From positions 2,834,943 through 2,898,942 of the forward strand of contig OY282442.1 of the NCBI GenBank assembly GCA_958296115.1: a stretch of DNA of 64,000 nt, given 5' to 3'. Both the position numbers and the translations under genes were made by a program. Within the stretch, counting starts at the first letter, position 1. The number at the start of each line of letters is the position of its first letter. This document shows, piece after piece, positions 25,542 through 34,074 of the stretch. This DNA is from an uncultured Dehalococcoidia bacterium (lineage in GTDB: Bacteria; Chloroflexota; Dehalococcoidia; Lucifugimonadales; CAJWER01). Below the pieces are notes generated by a model. It was not told the origin of the DNA. It did no database searches and saw only the letters and a list, made by a program, of their open reading frames with translations.

Positions 25542-25720
25542 GGGCGCACGCCGAGGAGCCGGCGCGACTGTTCCCAGACGCTCTGCCAGGATTGCACCCG
25601 GACGCTGGGATAAGTACGATTACGTCTATCCGCAATTCATACGAGGGGCAATCGAGACGCAATCCCGGACCTGTTGCCCAGGCTGCGGCGTCTGTTGGAC
25701 TCGGCAGAGCAGGAGCGACC

Positions 25721-28700
25721 ATGAACACACCCGCGAAGCTCAACGAATACAACCATGCGGAGGAGCCGGCCCGGTCGCTGTTAGAGAGGTTGGGATGGAC
25801 TTACGCATCCCGCGAGGCTCTGGCGGCGGAGCGCGGGGACGAGCGGGAGGCGCTGTTGAGGGGGCGTCTCAGGGCGGCGTTGCTGCGGTTGAACGGGTGG
25901 ATGACGGAGGAGCAGGCGGAGCGGGCCATATTCGAGCTGGAGCATATTGACGCTACGGGGATGGCCCGCAACCAGGCCGTCCACGAGTACCTGACCTACG
26001 GGATGCCCTTGACGGTGGATGGAGCGAGGGGCCGGGAGTCGCGCGTCGTCCGGTTCTTCGACTTCGACGAGCCGGAGGGCGGCCTGAACGAGTTCGTGGT
26101 TACGACCCAGCTCCGGGTGAGGCGGGGCAACGAGCGTGGGGGTCGGGAGGACGACGAGCGGATGGTTATCCCCGACCTGGCGTTGTTCGTGAACGGCGTT
26201 CCGCTGGTGGTGATGGAGGCTAAGTCGCCGTCGCTGCTGGACGTTTGGAGGACGAAGGCGGTTCGGCAGCTTAGGCGCTACCAGGAGGCGGGGCCTGAGT
26301 GGCACGGGTCGGGCGCGCCGGATCTGTTCCATTACAACCTGTTGTGCGTGGCGCACTGCGGGGCGGCGGCGGTCTATGGGACGCTCGGCGCGCCGGAGGG
26401 CGCCTACGTCGAGTGGAAGTCCGTCCTGCCCTATTCCGAGGAGGAGGCGCGGCGGCGCTTCGGCGTGGAGCCCCAGGGGCAGGCGGAGCTCATCATCGGG
26501 CTGCTGGCTCCGGCGGCGCTGCTGGACGTTCTGCGCGATTACGTGGTGTATGAGCCGGAGCGCGGGCGCGTGGTGAAGAAGCTGCCGCGCTACCAGCAGC
26601 GGCGCGCGGTGGGGTCGGCGCTGGGCCGCATCCTGTCGGGGCGCAGGCCGGAGGAGCGGGGCGGCGTTGTGTGGCACACGCAGGGGTCGGGGAAGTCTTT
26701 GACGATGTTGTGGCTGGCGACGAAGGTCCGCCGGGAGCCTCGTCTCGCAAATGCGACGATAGTGGTAGTAACCGACCGCAACCAGCTCGACAGGCAGATA
26801 GCGAACACATTCGAGCGCTGCGGCTTCCCGGCGCCGGAGCAGGCGTCCAGCGCTCGGGAGCTGCGGCGTCTGCTGACCGGCGGCGGGGGCCGCACGGTGA
26901 TGACGACCATCCAGAAGTTCGAGGATGCGTTGGGGTCGCCTGGGGGCGAGCTGGACGCGCTGGACGCATCGGAGAGCGTGATAGTCATGGTGGACGAGGC
27001 GCACCGGACGCAGTACGGGATATTGGGCGGCCGCATGTCGGAGGCGCTGCCCAACGCGGTCTTGGTGGGCTTCACGGGCACGCCGATAGACAAGGACTTT
27101 CGGCGCAGCACGATGCGGCGCTTCGGGTCTCTCATAGACTCGTACACCATCCCGCAGTCGGTGGCGGACGGGGCGACTGTTCCCATCTTCTACGAGGCGC
27201 GGATGCCAGAGCTGGCGGTCGAGGGGCCGGAGACGTTGGACAGGCTGTTCGACGCCATGTTCGGCGAGCAGCCGGAGGACGCGCGGGAGCGGATTCGGCG
27301 CCGATACGCGAACAAGGAGACGGTGGCGGAGGCGGAGCGGCGCGTGGAGATGATCGCCCTGGACATAGCGGAGCACTTCAAGGCGAAGATTCGCCCCAAC
27401 GGGTTCAAGGCCCAGGTGGTGGCTCCCAGCCGCTCTGCCGCGCTGCGCTACGCCGATCGGCTGAACAGCTTCGGCCTGCGCGCTTATCCCATCATCACGA
27501 CCTCGCCCAACGACGGCCCGGAGTTCAGGGTTGCGCGCGAGCTCGACCAGGCCCAGGTCGTCAACGCCTTCGTCGACCCGAAGGGGGAGCCGGAGGTCCT
27601 GGTCGTGGTGGACATGCTGTTGACCGGCTTCGACGCCCCGGTGGAGCAGGTTCTCTATCTCGACAGGCCGCTGCATGAGCACGGGCTGCTCCAGGCGATC
27701 GCCCGCGTCAACCGGCGATTCTCTCACGAGCGGGACGGGGTGGTTACCGAGAAGACGCACGGCCTAGTGGTGGACTATCACGGAGTCTCGCGGGACCTGG
27801 AGGCGGCGCTTTCGAGCTTCGAGTGGCCGGAGGTCCAGGACACGATGCGCGAGCTCGACGACGACCCGGCGCCGGTCGTCGAGGCGGCGGCGGTCCAGGC
27901 GGAGTCTCACTTCAAGGGGCGGGAGCTGGGGGACACGTGGGAATGCGTCAGCGTATTCGCGCCGGACGCGGAGACGGAGGGCAACCTGAAGTCCGACCTG
28001 TTCGAGCGGTTCAACGCGGACTATCGGCAGCTTTCGCGGCTCATGGACCGCTTCCTGCCCGACCCGCGGGCGCTGCCCTACGTGGACCGCCTGGCCCGGC
28101 TGACGGAGATACGGGCCTACGTGCGGGCGCAGTTCCTCCAGGAGGACGCGGACGCGGATTGGACGGAGATTGGGGCGAAGGTGAAGAGGCTGATGGACGA
28201 GCGCATCAGCGCCCACGTGCGGGAGATGATGAAGCCGGTCTCCATCTTGGACCAGGACTTCGAGCAGAAGATCGCCGAGCTGCCCCACGAGGAGGCGCGG
28301 GCTTCGATAATGGAGCACGCCATTCGCGCGCACATACACGAGCGCCTGGCGGAGAACCCGGCCTTCTACGAACAGCTGTCCAAGCGGCTGGAGCGCATCA
28401 TCGCAGACCTGCGCAACCGGCTCATCGAGACCGCCGAGGCGTGCCGGCGGATGGCGGCTCTTCGGCACCAGGCCCAGAGCGAGGCGGACATCGCCGCCGA
28501 GCAAGACCTATCGCCGGTGTCATTCGCCATCTACGAGCTGCTCGACGCCCGTTCGGAAGAAGCCGCCGACGATGGGACTGCACGCGAAGGTCCGCCCCCT
28601 TACAGGATGAGCTTCGATGAAGAGACGAAGCGTGTCGCGCGCGAGGTCGAGTCGGTTATCAACCGCCACAACGGGATAGTGGATTGGCAGTCGAACCTGG

Positions 28701-28828
28701 AGGCGCAGCGGCGGATGCGCCGCGACGTGAAACGGAAGCTGAGGCCCACGGGCGAGTACACGGCAGAGCGGCTGGACGAGCTGGCGAGCAGTATCGTCGA
28801 GCTGGCCCGCTGGCGGAGTTTGCAGTGA
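25721..28828 (+). CDS. hsdR: Type I restriction endonuclease subunit R
   Basis: HsdR is the ATP-dependent translocase and nuclease subunit of the type I complex. The N-terminal nuclease has the PD-(D/E)xK-type pattern IPDLALFV...VVMEAKSP. The helicase core has Walker A HTQGSGKSL (about 319-327), MVDEAH (about 423-428) and GFTGTPID. A long C-terminal helical region follows. At 1035 residues it is full length. The ATG at 25721 has AGGAG five bases upstream. The upstream 5' region is a duplication: a truncated copy of the start remains at 24109. It overlaps the M48-type protease gene by four bases. Confidence 0.95.
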   Translation: MNTPAKLNEYNHAEEPARSLLERLGWTYASREALAAERGDEREALLRGRLRAALLRLNGWMTEEQAERAIFELEHIDATGMARNQAVHEYLTYGMPLTVDGARGRESRVVRFFDFDEPEGGLNEFVVTTQLRVRRGNERGGREDDERMVIPDLALFVNGVPLVVMEAKSPSLLDVWRTKAVRQLRRYQEAGPEWHGSGAPDLFHYNLLCVAHCGAAAVYGTLGAPEGAYVEWKSVLPYSEEEARRRFGVEPQGQAELIIGLLAPAALLDVLRDYVVYEPERGRVVKKLPRYQQRRAVGSALGRILSGRRPEERGGVVWHTQGSGKSLTMLWLATKVRREPRLANATIVVVTDRNQLDRQIANTFERCGFPAPEQASSARELRRLLTGGGGRTVMTTIQKFEDALGSPGGELDALDASESVIVMVDEAHRTQYGILGGRMSEALPNAVLVGFTGTPIDKDFRRSTMRRFGSLIDSYTIPQSVADGATVPIFYEARMPELAVEGPETLDRLFDAMFGEQPEDARERIRRRYANKETVAEAERRVEMIALDIAEHFKAKIRPNGFKAQVVAPSRSAALRYADRLNSFGLRAYPIITTSPNDGPEFRVARELDQAQVVNAFVDPKGEPEVLVVVDMLLTGFDAPVEQVLYLDRPLHEHGLLQAIARVNRRFSHERDGVVTEKTHGLVVDYHGVSRDLEAALSSFEWPEVQDTMRELDDDPAPVVEAAAVQAESHFKGRELGDTWECVSVFAPDAETEGNLKSDLFERFNADYRQLSRLMDRFLPDPRALPYVDRLARLTEIRAYVRAQFLQEDADADWTEIGAKVKRLMDERISAHVREMMKPVSILDQDFEQKIAELPHEEARASIMEHAIRAHIHERLAENPAFYEQLSKRLERIIADLRNRLIETAEACRRMAALRHQAQSEADIAAEQDLSPVSFAIYELLDARSEEAADDGTAREGPPPYRMSFDEETKRVAREVESVINRHNGIVDWQSNLEAQRRMRRDVKRKLRPTGEYTAERLDELASSIVELARWRSLQ
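25736..25837 (+). repeat. 102-bp direct repeat of hsdR 5' end, right copy
   Basis: This is the intact hsdR coding copy of the repeat at 24118-24219, with three mismatches. It starts 15 bases into hsdR, so the present start codon, ribosome site and first five codons come from sequence outside the repeat. Confidence 0.9.
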
Positions 28829-29553
28829 CCGAACGGGGCCGGGTCCGCTTCGGGAACACGGCCATCGAGTACGAGGTGCGCCGAAGCGAACGGCGCAGGA
28901 AGACCGTCCAGATCACGGTGGACGGCGTGGGCGTGCAGGTCGCGGCGCCCATGGCGACGCCGGAGGACGAGCTGCGGGCGATGGTTCGCAGGCGGGCGCC
29001 CTGGATACTCAGCCATGCGTCGGAGGGGGCGCTGGACGCCGCGCCGAAGCGGTTCGTGAGCGGGGAGACGCTGCCGTACCTAGGGCGCAACGTCCGGATG
29101 GTGTTCGAGCCTGGGGACATGCGCTCGCCCGCGGTTCGCTTCGACCATTGGCGCTTCAGGGTGGCAGTACCGCATGACCTCGACGGCAGTGAGCGCTACG
29201 AGCTGATTCGGCGCGCTATCGTCAAGTGGTATCGGGCTCGCGCCGCCGAGCGGCTGCCGGCCAGCGTGGACCGGTGGCGGCCCCGGCTCGGTCTAGGGGG
29301 GAAGCCGCGGATACTCATCCGCGACCAGCGCCAACGCTGGGGGAGCTGTTCCCCCGACGGCACGCTGCGGTTCAACTGGCGCGCGATGATGCTGAAGCCG
29401 GAGCTGGTGGATTACGTGGTCGTCCACGAGCTGGCGCACCTGACCCATGCGAACCACTCGGCGGACTTCTGGGAGCTGGTGTCCAGGGCGATGCCGGACG
29501 CGCAACGACGGCGCCAGGTTCTGCGGGAGGCTGGAAGGGCGCTTCCGCTGTAA
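28825..29553 (+). CDS. M48-family (YgjP/SprT-like, DUF45) metallopeptidase
   Basis: A 242-residue protein of the YgjP-like/DUF45 metallopeptidase group. The zinc motif HELAHLTHANHSADFWE is preceded by QRQRWGSCSPDGTLRFNWR, a pairing typical of the family. GTG at 28825 overlaps the hsdR TGA (GTGA) and has GGAG six bases upstream, so translation is probably coupled to hsdR. Genes of this family are frequently found beside type I restriction genes; their role, possibly complex turnover or regulation of restriction, is not established. It ends the restriction operon. Confidence 0.88.
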   Translation: MTERGRVRFGNTAIEYEVRRSERRRKTVQITVDGVGVQVAAPMATPEDELRAMVRRRAPWILSHASEGALDAAPKRFVSGETLPYLGRNVRMVFEPGDMRSPAVRFDHWRFRVAVPHDLDGSERYELIRRAIVKWYRARAAERLPASVDRWRPRLGLGGKPRILIRDQRQRWGSCSPDGTLRFNWRAMMLKPELVDYVVVHELAHLTHANHSADFWELVSRAMPDAQRRRQVLREAGRALPL

Positions 29554-29652
29554 CCTGGTCGTCCGGGCCGCGTCCCAGTGGGGCGAGGGCGCCTGCGTCC
29601 GCCTTGCGCTATAATCATTGCCCCAGAACCCAGATCATAACCTGGAGGCCTC

Positions 29653-30453
29653 ATGAGAACCAACGCGCTCCGAGAGAAGCTGGACCGAGGCGAGCCCACG
29701 CTCAGCACTCACGTACATTCGACCTGGCCTTCCGTTATCGAGGCGGTGGGACATACCGGCCTCTACGATTACGTGGAGTTCGTGGCGGAGTATGGGTCGT
29801 TCGACCTGCACGACCTGGACAACATTTGCCGCGCCGCCGAGATCTTCAAGATGGGCAGCATGATCAAGGTGGACCAGAGCCACCAGGAGTTTCTGGCGCA
29901 GCGCGGCATCGGGGCGGGCTTCGGGAGCGTGCTGTTCACCGACAGCCGCTCCGCCGCGGAGGTGCGGGAGTGCGTCCGCATCGCCCGGGCCGACACCCCG
30001 GCGTGGAGCGGGCTGTACGGGGCGGCGACCCGGCGCAACACCTACATGGGCTACGGGGGCAACGAAGCCTACGTCGAGCTGATCAACAGCACGGTGGTGG
30101 CGGTGATGATTGAGAAGAAGGGCGCGGTGGAGGAGCTGGACGAGATATTGGAGATACCGGGCGTGGACATGGTCCAGTGGGGCGGCACGGACTATTCGAT
30201 GAGCGTGGGGATGCCCAGCCAGTACAGCCATCCGGATATAGTGGCCGCCCGCAACCGGGTCTTCAAGACGGCGCTGGCGAAGGGAGTGCCGCCAAGGGCG
30301 GAGGTGCAGTCGGCGGACGACGCCAAGGAGTTTCTGGACATGGGGGTGCGCCACTTCTCGATAGGCACGGACATCGCCATTCTGTACGGCTGGTGGAAGT
30401 CGAACGGGGAGGAGATACTGAAGGTCATGGGGGACGCGGGGTTGGGGGGTTGA
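29653..30453 (+). CDS. HpcH/HpaI-family aldolase
   Basis: A 266-residue class II pyruvate-type aldolase with the TIM-barrel pattern of 2,4-dihydroxyhept-2-ene-1,7-dioate aldolase. The segments include DYVEFVAEYGSFD, AVMIEKKGAVEELDEIL (metal-binding Glu) and GVDMVQWGGTDYSMS. GGAGG lies four bases before the ATG, and a TATAAT lies at 29610-29615. It may cleave a 4-hydroxy-2-oxoacid in aromatic or sugar-acid breakdown. It is the first ordinary metabolic gene after the restriction island; the next gene is an LLM flavin oxidoreductase. Confidence 0.85.
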   Translation: MRTNALREKLDRGEPTLSTHVHSTWPSVIEAVGHTGLYDYVEFVAEYGSFDLHDLDNICRAAEIFKMGSMIKVDQSHQEFLAQRGIGAGFGSVLFTDSRSAAEVRECVRIARADTPAWSGLYGAATRRNTYMGYGGNEAYVELINSTVVAVMIEKKGAVEELDEILEIPGVDMVQWGGTDYSMSVGMPSQYSHPDIVAARNRVFKTALAKGVPPRAEVQSADDAKEFLDMGVRHFSIGTDIAILYGWWKSNGEEILKVMGDAGLGG

Positions 30454-30516
30454 TGGGGGGCGAGTAGGGATGGCGATTGCGGGGCTAACGCCGGCGCCCA
30501 CGGCTATCCACTCCAT

Positions 30517-30546
30517 TTGAATTGGGGCTTGGCCATTGGATATACT
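30517..30546 (+). promoter_or_regulatory. Predicted promoter for the LLM oxidoreductase gene
   Basis: TTGAAT (30517-30522) and TATACT (30541-30546) with 18 bases between them, about 43 bases upstream of the TTG start. Fair match to a vegetative promoter. Confidence 0.5.
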
Positions 30547-30588
30547 GCGCCCCAGCGCTAAACCCCGTGTTTTGATGGAGGCTCCCCT

Positions 30589-31671
30589 TTGGAAGTCGGC
30601 TACTTCACCATGCCCCTTCATCCTCCAGGCTCGAACCTCACCAAGACTCTGGAGGACGATCTCGAACAGATAGTGGCCCTCGACGGGCTGGGCTACAAGG
30701 AGGCTTGGATCGGAGAGCATTTCACGGCCCAGTGGGAGAACATCCCCGCGCCCGACCTGTTCATCGCGCAAGCCTTGGGCGTGACACAGAATATCAATCT
30801 CGGCACGGGCGTTACCTGTATGCCGAATCACAACCCGTTCATGGTTGCGCATCGGATAGCGCAGCTCGACCACATGGCGAAGGGGCGGTTCACGTGGGGC
30901 GTTGGCTCTGGCGGCTTCTCGGGGGACTTGGAGGTGTTCGGGTTCGACCCCAAGGGCAAGGAGCACCGCGCAATGACCAGGGACGCCATAGACCTGATAC
31001 TTCAGATATGGGACGACCCGAAGCCGGGCCTGTACGAGCATAGGCATTGGCGCTTTACGATACCGGAGCCCATTGACGAGATTGGTCTGCGCTTCCACGT
31101 CAGGCCGTACACCCTTCCCCATCCGCCCATCGCGGTCGCCGGCGTGTCCGAGCACTCCGATACTCTGCTGATGGCGGGAGAGCGAGGCTGGCTGCCCTTG
31201 AGCATCAACCTGGTGCCGGGCAGGGTCGTGAAGACGCATTGGCAGTCCGTGGAGGAGGGCGCGGCGAGGGCCGGGCGGACCCCGGACAGGTCTCAGTGGC
31301 GGGTCGCCCGCGAGGTGTATATCTCGGATACGACGGCCAACGCCAGGCAAGAGGCGCTGGAGGGCGTGATGTCGCGGGACTTCGAGCGCTATTTCCTGCG
31401 GAGCCTTCCGATGATGCGGATGCTGGACATCATGAAGGTTGACGTGAACATGCCCGACTCGGACGTTACGCCGGAGTATCTGGTGGACAACGTCTTCATA
31501 GTGGGCAGTCCCGACGATGCGGCGGAGAAGCTGCGGGGGCTGTACGAGGAGCTTGGGGGCTTCGGCGTTCTGCTGGCGATGGGGCACGAGTGGGAGCCGC
31601 GCGACAGGTGGCTGCGCTCGATGACGCTCCTGAAGGAGGAGGTCATGCCCAAGCTCGCGGAGTTGGGCTAG
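30589..31671 (+). CDS. LLM class flavin-dependent oxidoreductase
   Basis: A 360-residue luciferase-like monooxygenase fold (TIM barrel) using FMN or F420. The N-terminal EVGYFTMPLHPP and the GYKEAWIGEHF block are typical. The GRFTWGVGSGGFSGDLEVFG segment is a flavin-site region of the family. TTG is the start, with GGAG eight bases upstream. The substrate is unknown; family members act on alkanesulfonates, nitrilotriacetate, long-chain alkanes and others. Such genes are typically abundant in SAR202-type Chloroflexota, which fits the inferred host. Confidence 0.88.
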   Translation: MEVGYFTMPLHPPGSNLTKTLEDDLEQIVALDGLGYKEAWIGEHFTAQWENIPAPDLFIAQALGVTQNINLGTGVTCMPNHNPFMVAHRIAQLDHMAKGRFTWGVGSGGFSGDLEVFGFDPKGKEHRAMTRDAIDLILQIWDDPKPGLYEHRHWRFTIPEPIDEIGLRFHVRPYTLPHPPIAVAGVSEHSDTLLMAGERGWLPLSINLVPGRVVKTHWQSVEEGAARAGRTPDRSQWRVAREVYISDTTANARQEALEGVMSRDFERYFLRSLPMMRMLDIMKVDVNMPDSDVTPEYLVDNVFIVGSPDDAAEKLRGLYEELGGFGVLLAMGHEWEPRDRWLRSMTLLKEEVMPKLAELG

Positions 31672-31707
31672 GGCGAAGGGTGGCCGGCTAGAATCGAGGG
31701 ACGACCG

Positions 31708-33714
31708 ATGCGCCCTGGGGAAGTTCTGGTTGCCCGCTTGAGCGGCGGGGCGTCCATAGTGCGCTTCAAGGAAGAGCGAAATGGACGTGTCGCGGCGCTC
31801 TTGGGCAAGAACAAGTTAGCGCGAATCCCTCCCAGCAGGGTCATGCTCGCAACGGGCGCCTTGGTCGACCCCAAGCGTTTCGAGGACTTCCGCTCACGCG
31901 CCGAGACCGCTTTCCGGAACATAGACCTCTCGGAGGTCTGGGACGCGCTCACCGACGACCAGGAAGCCGTGTCCTTTCAAGACATAGCCGACCTCTACTG
32001 GACCGACAAGCCGGGCCCTATCGAGCTCGTGTCGCTGCTGCTGGCGCTGGAGCGAACCCCTGACCTATTCCTACGGGACGATGGGAGGTACCGGCCCCGG
32101 ACGAGGGATGACCTAGCTAAGCTGTTGAAGCGCAGGCGGCGCGAGGCCGAGAAGGCCAGGGATACCCAGGCATTGGCCGAATCGCTGTCGGAGGGCCGCC
32201 TGCCCGATACGCCGAGTCGATACCAAGAGTCGTTGGTCGAAGCGATGAAGGGCTACGCGGTCAATGGCGAGGAGTTCCAGCGGCGGAGCGCCGCGCGAGG
32301 CCTGGTGGACCTGGCGCGGCCTGAGGCGCGCGACCACCAGCGGGCCTGCTTCGAGATGCTGGTGAGCGCCGGCATATTCGACGCGGACGAGCCTATCGAG
32401 CTGCATAGGACCGGAATTCGCCGAGACTTCCCGCCGCAGGCGCTCGACGAAGCCAGCGCGATGGCCGGGGCGGTCGCCGCGCGGGGGGGAGGCCGCGAGG
32501 ACCTGACTGGCCTGGACGCGGTGACCATCGACGACGAAGAGACGAAGGACAGGGACGACGCGCTATCACTGGAGGCACTGGAGGGCGGCTATAGGCTTGG
32601 CGTACACATATCCGACTGCGGCGCGCTGGCTCCGCCGGGCGGCGAGATGGACCGCGAGGCCGATAGGCGGATGGCAAGCCTGTACCTGCCCGAAGGCGTG
32701 ATACCGATGCTCCCGGACGCCTTCACTCGGGGCGTGGGGAGCCTGGACCCGAACCAGGAGCGGGCAGCTATCAGCCTCGTAGCGGAGCTGACCGGCGATG
32801 GGGACGTGACCAATTGGAAGGTCGCGCCGTCTATCATCAGGAGCGCCGCGGCCCTGTCCTACGACGAGGTGGACCGGATCATACGAACCGATGGGAGCCG
32901 CCGGGAGATGCTGAACGGGCTCTACCATATCGCCGCCGCCCTACGCCGCAGACGCATTGAGCAGGGGGCCATCGACATAGACCAGCCAGAGATGACGCTG
33001 AGGGTGAGGGCGTCCGGGGATATAGATGTCAAGACGCGCGACCGCTCGTCGCCCGCACACCAGATAGTGGCGGAGATGATGATACTGTGCAACACGCTCC
33101 TAGCCCAGTTCTGCTATACCGAGGGCCTGCCGGCGGTGTACAGGTCGCAGGGCCGACCGGACACATCGAACCTGCCGGACACTTCCAGGCTGGATGAGAG
33201 GGCCGCGCCCGTGATTGCGAGGCACAACCTGACGCGCAGGATGCAGCCCGCGCGTGTTTCCACGACCCCCCTTCGGCACGGGGGCCTCGGGGTGGAGGCG
33301 TACCTGCAGGCAACATCCCCGCTGAGGCGCTACCCGGACCTCGTGATACAACGCCAGATCAGCAGCTTCCTGGCTACGGGCAAGCCGCTCTACGCCCTCG
33401 AGGAGGTGGAATCGGTAGCCCAGCGCGCCCAGCTGCAGATCAAGGAGCTGTCCCAGGTCGAGGACATCAGGAAGCGGTACTGGTTCCTGAAGTATCTTGC
33501 AAGCTCGCGGATGCCGCCGAACGGACCGGACGCTTTCGAGGCGGTCGCGCTCCAAAACGACGGGCGACGGACCGCCCTCCTGGAGCTCGTGGAGTTTCCC
33601 TTCCGCGCCAAGTCGAAACTACCCAAGGACGTACCGACCGGCGCGGTCGTAACCCTGCGGCTGCGGGGGGTGGACCTGTGGCGGCGGTCTGGTTCCTTCG
33701 TCCACGTTCCCTGA
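31708..33714 (+). CDS. RNB-domain ribonuclease (RNase II/R family)
   Basis: A 668-residue 3'-5' exoribonuclease with an RNB catalytic domain. The metal-binding Asp cluster is in TIDDEETKDRDDALS, and YLQATSPLRRYPDLVIQRQI is the conserved 3' RNB block. The N-terminal 250 residues do not match the usual two cold-shock domains well. The C-terminal region after the RNB part is short, and I cannot see a clear S1 domain. It probably degrades mRNA in the cytosol. It stands alone between the LLM gene and a convergent small hypothetical gene. Confidence 0.85.
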   Translation: MRPGEVLVARLSGGASIVRFKEERNGRVAALLGKNKLARIPPSRVMLATGALVDPKRFEDFRSRAETAFRNIDLSEVWDALTDDQEAVSFQDIADLYWTDKPGPIELVSLLLALERTPDLFLRDDGRYRPRTRDDLAKLLKRRRREAEKARDTQALAESLSEGRLPDTPSRYQESLVEAMKGYAVNGEEFQRRSAARGLVDLARPEARDHQRACFEMLVSAGIFDADEPIELHRTGIRRDFPPQALDEASAMAGAVAARGGGREDLTGLDAVTIDDEETKDRDDALSLEALEGGYRLGVHISDCGALAPPGGEMDREADRRMASLYLPEGVIPMLPDAFTRGVGSLDPNQERAAISLVAELTGDGDVTNWKVAPSIIRSAAALSYDEVDRIIRTDGSRREMLNGLYHIAAALRRRRIEQGAIDIDQPEMTLRVRASGDIDVKTRDRSSPAHQIVAEMMILCNTLLAQFCYTEGLPAVYRSQGRPDTSNLPDTSRLDERAAPVIARHNLTRRMQPARVSTTPLRHGGLGVEAYLQATSPLRRYPDLVIQRQISSFLATGKPLYALEEVESVAQRAQLQIKELSQVEDIRKRYWFLKYLASSRMPPNGPDAFEAVALQNDGRRTALLELVEFPFRAKSKLPKDVPTGAVVTLRLRGVDLWRRSGSFVHVP

Positions 33715-33738
33715 CACGGGTCGGGCCGCGCCGAGCCT

Positions 33739-34062
33739 TCAGCTCAGGCGCTCGTGGCCGCCGTTGCCTTCGAAACCGCGGGTGGTGAAGACGCCCAGGT
33801 CACGCCCTTGGTGTACGTGAACGACCACCTCCTGCCTCACGACGCCTACCGTATCCATCAGCTCGCGGTCCACCGCGTCGATAAGGTCCTGGATGTCATC
33901 GTTAGTAAGGCTCTCCGCGATGCTCAGCGTCGAGTGGACCATCACGTCGGTGAAGTGTATGTCCACTCGGCCGATTGCGTCGTCATCCTCTAGGATGGTG
34001 TAACACTCGGAGTGCGAGGTCCGGCACTCTCTCTCGAAGAAGTATCTTGTTATATTCACCAT
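33739..34062 (-). CDS. Small hypothetical protein
   Basis: A 107-residue acidic protein with no match I recognise. It begins MVNITRYFFERECRTSHSE and has a central helical stretch, LTNDDIQDLIDAVDRELMDT (about 53-72). No signal peptide or membrane segment is seen. GGGGGAA precedes the ATG. It lies 12 bases upstream of the proA stop region in convergent order with the RNB gene, so it may be the first gene after a promoter in that gap or a separate unit. It is the last small gene before the proline pathway. Confidence 0.5.
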   Translation of the reverse strand: MVNITRYFFERECRTSHSECYTILEDDDAIGRVDIHFTDVMVHSTLSIAESLTNDDIQDLIDAVDRELMDTVGVVRQEVVVHVHQGRDLGVFTTRGFEGNGGHERLS

Positions 34063-34074
34063 GCAGTTCCCCCG

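Noticed and set aside
25542-25720. Possible coding remnant before hsdR (frame ending LLPRLRRLLDSAEQERP)
   Set aside because: Only about 35 codons open after an upstream stop and no start codon; not supportable as a gene.
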